The translations under genes and the position numbers were made by a program. The notes under the pieces were generated by a model, which searched no databases, had not been told where the DNA came from, and saw nothing but the letters and a program-made list of their open reading frames with translations. 64,000 nt of DNA from Myotis daubentonii (taxonomy: Eukaryota > Chordata > Mammalia > Chiroptera > Vespertilionidae). The DNA is taken from assembly GCF_963259705.1 (NCBI RefSeq), contig NC_081846.1, positions 89,478,641-89,542,640 of the forward strand, written 5' to 3'. Shown piece after piece: positions 56,769-64,000 of this stretch (position 1 is the stretch's first letter; each line of letters opens with the position of its first letter).

Positions 56769-58839
56769 ATTCTCTGAATCCCTCCGGCTCGCTGGCTCGC
56801 TAGCTCTCAGGCAAATGGCAGGATTGAACATAGGAATCCCCATGTGAGGGAGAAGTGATAAAATTTGTTTCGGTCAAGGAACGTTGAGCATGCATAACAA
56901 AAATTGTTGAATTGCTGGTGCTAGATTCTCCATACTCTTGAAGAAAGTACAGAATTTCAAGACAGAGTGGATTTCCTGAACCATGGTGGATATATGGCAT
57001 GCATAAGAATGAAATCTTTATCTTTTATCTTATCTACCCAATGTTGTTATTGTTGTAACCCAAGTACAACACAATTAGCGTGAATGAATATCTCAATTAT
57101 CTTTATTTATAATGAATATGAGGAAACAATGACACTACAAGTAAAATCTTGCTTTTAATTTAGCACAAAAGCCTGTTTGCTAAAAGTAATTTAACTCAGT
57201 GAATATGCGAAATCATATTTTGCAATTTTATCATGGGATATCTTGACTGGTATTTTTATAAACAAATCAAAATTTCTTATTGTCTTAATATTATAGCCAG
57301 ACTTCCTATCTTGATTTTTAAAACTCTCAATTACTAACTACAACCAACTTATCCTAATTATTTCAAAAGTGTCCACTGTTTCTGTTCAACTAATTGCTTC
57401 ATTAATTAGCATATTGTATGCTAATTCCTGCCTTAATGCTTATATCTAGAATGATGCCTTCACCTGTATTGCTTTCTCTTCCCCTTTCTTCATAATTAAA
57501 TACTGGCAAATTTAAATGAAAATGACAGAGTAAAGACCTCCAGAAAATCTCATCTCCATTAAAACAATGAAAAAACTTGGAAAAAAATGTTTTAAAAATC
57601 AACATTTCAGAATTCTGAAATTCTAAATTTCGTTTGATATTTGTGCATGTCTTAAGACATTCAGGGGCTGAGAGTTAGCCTCCCCTTGTCCAGTTGGGGT
57701 TACCCACTCAAACATTGACGCCCACATGGTCCTCAGAAAATAATATAAGTATCCTTGCCTGATTCCAGAGGCCCAGGGAAGCTTTGTGAGAACCTGATGC
57801 CTTGTTGGTGACAGAAGGACCAATGGATGAATGATGGATGGGTGGTCATGAATATGCAATCTCTTTCACACACATGGCCATACAACTGCTGAGTGGAAAC
57901 ATGTCAGTGAGCATGACAACTAAAAAGTCAACTTAAGGTTCACAGCATTTGTTTTAATAATGGCTAACATTTTGTGGAATTAACTTGCTTTCTTCCCAAC
58001 CCCCTCTTTTCAGCTCCAGTGTAACCATAAAAACAGCTAATGCAGTCATAGGAAAAACTAGCAGCAGCCAAGCAGAGCAGGCAAACTGAGGTTGGAGCTC
58101 CTTTATAGCCTCATTTTCAGAGATTTGTTATTACTTAGTCTGTGTAATGGTTCAGTGGAAAGTACACTTTCAAGGTTGTCTTGATTTGACCTGACTAGAA
58201 ACTTGCCCAATGAGTATATCCTTTTTCCTGGGACATTTTTCAGGAATTTTCAATTTGTTTTTCTTAAGTTCACAGATGCCTGAGATAATGTATAATAGTT
58301 GGACAAAAATAATTAGCTAAACAAAATGCATACAACCTGAGAAATGAGATGTCCATAGGAGGCTTAAAAATTTTTGACATATTGCTTATAATCTAGGAGT
58401 CCACATCCATGTATAGGGCTGTGTGCATGACCAAAAAAAGATCTGAGAGAGATCTAGGCTCTCACCTCTGCCTGACTCTGAATGTTTATGCAAACAGGAA
58501 GTAAAGATTAAGGCAGTGTGGTAAACTGGTTTATTGTTGAAGGTGTGTTTCAATATAGACACAGACATCCTTAGCAGTCAGGGAAACTCACTGGTTTCAA
58601 GAATTCAAGGAACTGTGTATCTGATAATTAGTTGACCACTACTCTAATTGAACAGAGATTTTAATGGGTATATATGTTTAAGAATTCATACATTAATTCA
58701 GAAATCAACAAATTATAATATCCAGAACAACAACCAGTAATAGATGCAGCAATAATCCTAGGTACAGGGAAAAATTTTATTTTTATATATAATTTATAGT
58801 ATTATTGAAAATATTTCATATTTAACTTAAATAATGAGA
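56769..58839. other. AT-rich intergenic sequence
   Basis: No gene or family recognised. Minus-strand frames at 56800-57000 and 57623-57859 lack domains. Confidence 0.4.
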
Positions 58840-59840
58840 TATGAAAACAACAACAACAACAACAAAACAAACCCACAACTCTGACAAGATTAAAAAGTAT
58901 GGACTACACCTAGGAGACAAAACGTATTAATAGAAACTGTCCCTGAGAAAGACCATTCTTTGGACATACTAGAGCATACCTTTGCAACAGTTATACTAAA
59001 TATGTCTAAAGGTCTAAAGGAAATAATGTCCAAGTAATCAAAGAAAGGTATAATAATGGTCTCTCAACAAACAGAGAATATAAATAAAATATAGAGATTA
59101 TTATAAAAATAACCAGTGATTCTAGAATTGAAGAGTACAGTGCTGAAAAGAAAATTCACTAGGGGACTCATCAGCATGTTTGACCAGGCAAAAGGAAAAA
59201 AAAATCAGTACACTTGAAAATATGTAAATTGAGATTAGCCAATCTGAAGAACATAAAGAAAAACTAACATAAAAAAATAAACAAAAAGATAAATGAACAG
59301 AACAGAGCTTCAGAGATATGTGGGTGCCACCTAGCATTTAATATTCACATAATGGAAGCCCAGGAAGGAGACAAAACGCAGGAAGGGGCTAAACTCATAT
59401 TTAAAGGAAGATGACCCCCCAAAAATCTCAATTTGAGGAACACCGTTAATCTAAGCATATAAGAAGCTCAATACTACAAGCAGGTCAACTGAAAGATGTT
59501 CATACCTAGGCATATTATAAGAAAACTATCCAAAGCAAAAAGTCAGAGAATTTCGGAAGCAGCACAAAGAAAATTATTTATCACATACATGTCATCCTCA
59601 ATACAACTAACAGCTAATTTCTCATCCAAAACCATGGAAGCCAAGAAGCTGTATGAAGACATTAACAGAGAATTGAAAGAAAAATTATCTAACAAGAATC
59701 TTATATTCCCCAAACTAGACTTCAAAAATGAAGGATAATTTAAGATTTTCCCAGATTAAAAAAAAAAAAAAAGCCACAAACAAAACCTGAAAGAATCTGT
59801 TACTAGCGAATGTGCCTTAAAATAAATACTAAAGGGACTT
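58840..59840 (+). mobile_element. Old LINE-1 ORF1 fragment
   Basis: An ORF1 coiled-coil region (GTGCTGAAAAGAAAATTCAC, GAGATTAGCCAATCTGAAGA) is followed by the C-terminal domain at 59496-59738, encoding PRHIIRKLSKAKSQRI and SSIQLTANFSSKTMEAKK. The middle is deleted (no EGEE block) and frames are interrupted. An (AAC)n run is at 58847-58867. Confidence 0.85.
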
Positions 59841-59999
59841 ACTTGCTCAGACTGAAGTGAAAGAGCGCTAGAGAATAAGTTGATTATCCATGAGATAATA
59901 AAGCACATAAGGTACTCATTAAGTGAATATAGCATAAATGTATAAAAGGTATATTGTATTTTTATAAATTTTTGTTCTATCAGATTTAAAAGAAAACTA

Positions 60000-62150
60000 T
60001 GATGTGTATGTTGTTGCCTTCTTGCTGCTCCAGAGAGCTTTCTTTAAGCTCTGGCTGAGTTCATCTGTTCATCTCCTAAGTTCCTTAAGCATCCTTATAA
60101 CCATTGTTTTGAACTCTTTCTTCTGGCAGTGTGCTGGCCTCCATTTCATGTTTGTTCTTCTGGGGATTTTTTCTGTTCTTTCATTTGGAGCATGTTGGCT
60201 GCCACTCTGTATTTATTTCTATTTACTATGTAGATCTACCAAGTCCCACAGCCTTGGTAGGGTGGCCTTATATAGTAGGTGTGCTGTGGGTCTCATTAGC
60301 ATAGTCACTGATTACCCAAACAAGATGCTCCAGGAATGTCCTCTTGTGAATTATGTAAGTCCTTTTTTGTAGTGGAGTATGAGATGCTGTTGGCCCTTCT
60401 GTGCATGGAGTCCATCCTCAAACTGGCTGACTGTGAGCTTCAACTCTGACCACAGTGTCTGAGCAGCCGTGTGGGTACTGACCACAGGAAGCAGAATTTT
60501 CCTCAACAGTGACTGGTGCCTGCCTACATCTCCCTTAAATGTGCCACTTATGGAGCTGCTTGGGTCATGCTCTGATGTGGTCTTCATCCTGCCATCAGGT
60601 ATTTTGGTTCTGGGACCTCTTGAAAAGGACTCTGATGCCGGCCAATATCAGACTCTGCTTGTGACTGGCCCTGGGTTACCTGTTTGTAGCTACAAAATTA
60701 TCCACAGGGTGTGGCTGCCTCAGCTGTACCTGCTCGCTCTTGGGAGGGGCCAAGTAGTGCACCAAGGCTGGCTTCCACCAGCACGGAGCCCCAGAACAAG
60801 TTAGCGAAAGACCCAAGGCACCCCAAATTCTTCCTTTACCTGCTTTCATCTGCCATCTGCCTGGTGGGCTCAGTCACTGAAAGGGATTCTGGCATTACAT
60901 GAGTTGTATAAGGTAGGTTTTCAGTCACCAGGTTAGGGGCAAATGGTGTTCACCTGGTTTATACAGATTCAAACTTGGTGCCAGTGCTGGGTTTGAGGAC
61001 ACCCAGCAATAATCCCAAAGTACACCAATGTCAGCTGCTACCTGTTGGGTGTCCTTACACTTTTATGATGGGGCTCAGTCTCAGGAAGTTGTCATGGTGA
61101 GGCCAGCAGTGTTCATCAGTCCCCCGAAGACCTAAATTTGGCCATGTGAAGGGAGGACTCTGCACATAAATGGTGGCATTGGTCAGCCATGCAAGAAATA
61201 AATGGTCTCCTCACTAGAGCCACAAAAGTCAAGTTTGTCCTTAGTTCTGGCCAGCCCTCCTCAAGAGCGCTAGTTCTGTAGGGCAGGGCCACTAAGAGTC
61301 AGGAGGGTGGCCACTAGGAGTCAGGAGGGTGGGCTAGTGGATCTCTCATGGGGGACAGCACCAGTCAGGCTCACAAGAAGTAGAGAATGGCCCCCACCTC
61401 AGGTGCACACCTCTGAGTTTTCCTTGACATCTATGACATTGGCCTGGGCAGCTGACTCCTTGAAGGGTCATCTATGACTCCTCATCAGGCGAGGCAGCAG
61501 GGAGTTGGGAGAGTGAGATTGCATTCCCCCAGGCTGATGTCATAGAGAGGAGTGTTCAACCCAAGAAAGATGTCATCTATGAGCCACGGGGACAGGAATC
61601 CAGCAGAGGAGTGGCTATCCCTTCAACTCTCGCCCTGGAGCCACAAAACTCAGTCTGTCCTTGCATGACTTTAGTCCATTCTCAGCCATCCTCTCTCTGC
61701 CAGAACCCAGGTGAGTGGCTGCAAATGAGATTTTGTGTTGGTCCTTTAAAAGGGTGCCTGGGTTGCTAGCAGACCCCTGTCTCTTTCTGATGGACAGAAT
61801 CCCCACTGATTTTCACAGCCAGATGTTATGTGAGTGCCACTCCCTGGCTCTGTGCTCCAGGCTGGAGAACCCAGCTTGGGGTTGAGACCCCATGCTCCTC
61901 AGCAGGGACTTTTGCAGCAGAGATATCCCTCTATATTCTCAGTTGGCACATGTGGGTACAGGGAAGCCTTTTTCATGCCTCTGCCCTCCTCTGCAGTCTC
62001 CATGTGACTGCTCTGTACATTCTTGGTTATAAGATTTCTGTTCAGCTAGACTTCAATTGGTTATTCAGTTTGATTGTTCCATATTTTAGTTTATTTGTGG
62101 GAGGAGGTGAGTGTTACTTCCATCTCTTTCCTGCCATCTTGGATTTTGGA
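60000..62150 (-). mobile_element. LINE-1/HAL1 5' region (5' UTR to early ORF1)
   Basis: Minus-strand sequence homologous to the 5' UTR at 14905-17560 and to 35763-36420. The element 5' end lies near 62150 (plus-strand TTCCTGCCATCTTGGATT gives AAGATGGCAGG on the minus strand, typical of the L1 5' start). ORF1-leader sequence in reverse lies at 60030-60130 (CCTTATAACCATTGTTTTGA). No ORF is intact. Confidence 0.8.
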
Positions 62151-64000
62151 GGAATTACTCTTGACTTTGTCATGTTTGGGAGGATTAATGATACTCAAGC
62201 ACATGAATTATGGTAGGAAGCTAATGTTATTGTTATTATGATCTGCCAATTATATGGCAGAACTCCTTATTGCTTTATTCTTATTCCTAACCTTTTATTC
62301 TTTTTTAGTTCTGCTGATTATTATACTTGGAAGAATGCTCATTATTTTCCAAAGAATCACAGTACATGTCAGTGTTTAATTTTCCCAGGAGGCCTTACCT
62401 AGCTTGGATTCTTTCAGCATGCAACAGTGGCAGAGGGTCATGGTGACATTTAGCAGTTTGGGTAGAAGATGGGACATGGAATACAGGTTATGCTGTTTCT
62501 AGGGATTAATAGGAGCAGCTAAGAAACACAAATCAGCAGTTTCCAGTTTACTTGTAAAAATTCATTCTACCCATAGACCTTTCTCTGCAATGCAGAGCAT
62601 GACTATGTTGAGAACACAATAGACAAGAGTTTGTTCAACCTGATTAAAAAGTAATATAGCCCACTCATTTCAGTCTTATTTAAGGTGATAAATCCAGCAT
62701 CTAATTAGTAGAAGCTATTTAAAAATCATATGTGACAACATTGGAAATATAATTAAGGTATTTGCCTTCCAATGTCTCAACTTAGTCAAGTCTTCCCCTC
62801 TTTATATAACTCAGCTAAAGCCCTAAATCATATGTTCATAAAACATTATGCTTAAAAAACCCTTTTACTTGTATGATATAGGGAAAAAAATAAGGAACTT
62901 CTAAATGATTGCAGCTAATGCTGAGGGCCATTAAAAACATGGTTGGGTTATATTCATATTTTCTCAAAGGACATTTAAAAGTAGATGATTTTATTATTCC
63001 CAAATGGGTTAGATAATTAATTATGTATCTTCATGTGATTTATTAATAGGTGCTCAGTATTAAATAACATCAGCCATCGTCCACAAGGAATTAATTTGTA
63101 CTCTGAGAAACCAGAAGGGAAAAAGATATGAAATGAATGATATTTCAGTAGCGAATGAAATGAGCTGTAGTAAATTACATAAATAGAATTATTTTAAGCT
63201 GTTCCTTGAGTTGTATTAGTATCTCCCCAAGGCAGGATTGCTGTGCTCTGCTCCTGTGGGAGGCCAGGGGCAAGAGAACATTGATTATATTTTCAATAAC
63301 CTCGAGTGCCTCATATGCATCTTATGATATGTTTTACTTTAGTAACTGAAATGAAAAACAACCTGGTAAAAGCCATCATTTAGCACTGTTTCTGCACTAC
63401 AGAAGAGGGAAGAGTTCCAGACTCCTTTGCAATACCATGTCTGTAAGAGATTTTAACCCTTATCAGGGAGAAGAGTAAGTGTAGAAGGTACAAGTAGCAT
63501 AAATATTCTTAGCGAAAGTTTTTGTGCATATTTGGGTGGTAAATTAGGATACGGCTAGATGTTGAAATATGTTTATACAAAGCAGTCTATTAGGATCTTT
63601 CTTAATGGAAATGCATTCTAAGGTCAGCCATTAATATATTTATAAAAACAATGAAGAAAATAATCCTTTGGGGGCAACTTTGCATCTCCCTTTATCTTCC
63701 TTCTTTTCCTAATGCTTAAATCTTCAGAATTCTCTGTATTTTTTCTTACTGGTCACATAAGCAGCTTTTCTATTTACTATTATCCACTTTTCCAGTTAGT
63801 TGCCAACTCTACCTAGAAAGAAATGTATTGGTAATTAATGTGTTAGGTCTTAACTAAGGGAAATCAGCATATTATGTACAATGAGACTATTTAACTGTGC
63901 GTGAAATTTCAGGTATGATTCTTAATTGTAGTTTCTAAATTTTAAATAAGAAACAATGAAGCCTACCAATTATGAGCACAGGTTTACAATCAGGAAGTCC
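62151..64000. other. AT-rich intergenic sequence
   Basis: No gene, RNA or repeat recognised; probably unique sequence. Confidence 0.45.

Overview
This window looks like intergenic DNA from a vespertilionid bat. The diagnostic content is a combination of tRNA-derived Ves SINEs, many HeliBat-type Helitrons (TC...CTAG ends, A|T targets), a SPIN-type hAT MITE, other bat hAT MITEs, and young and old LINE-1, all on a base of older mammalian repeats (MIR, L2, MLT1-type LTR). I see no intact protein-coding gene. The open frames lie in transposon relics, processed pseudogenes, microsatellites or noise.

Layout. 1-5.3 kb: a Ves SINE, two abutting Helitrons and a 5'-truncated L1 with a perfect target-site duplication (TSD). 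5.3-11.6 kb: a deeply nested block in which an old L1 is split by a full-length HAL1/L1-type element, then carries a Helitron, a solo LTR (itself holding a hAT MITE), and a minus-strand L1 that holds a Ves SINE and another hAT MITE. 12.5-13.8 kb: a GAPDH processed pseudogene with poly(A) tail and TSD. 14.9-20.5 kb: a long degraded L1. 20.5-22.9 kb: an internally deleted autonomous-type Helitron with Rep remnants. 24-31 kb: old L1, two related LTR-like segments, and a probable unidentified processed pseudogene (minus strand) carrying a SPIN MITE.

32-46 kb: L1 fragments, a Ves SINE, three more Helitrons, a solo LTR with perfect 6-bp TSD, and an L1 split by a Helitron. 46.2 kb: a 3'-truncated 7SK RNA retrocopy flanked by a 17-bp TSD. 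48.3-49.9 kb: a GC-rich patch with two minus-strand LTRs flanking a fragment that I read as the N-terminal coding part of CREBZF. 51-56.4 kb: ancient L2, MLT1 and MIR relics, a 37-bp L1 micro-insertion, and a Helitron with a long hairpin and a tandemly triplicated 5' terminus. 58.8-62.2 kb: two L1 pieces in opposite orientation. The rest is AT-rich sequence with no feature I can support.

There is no operon-like or pathway logic here. What can be read is the order of insertions: several families (L1, Ves, Helitron, hAT, ERV LTR) were active at different times, and nesting plus TSDs gives relative ages. Nothing points convincingly to a new functional system. The most unusual objects are the 7SK retrocopy, the CREBZF fragment abutting an LTR, the Helitron Rep relic with a changed HUH motif, and the hairpin-bearing Helitron. 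Family names come from pattern recognition without a database search.
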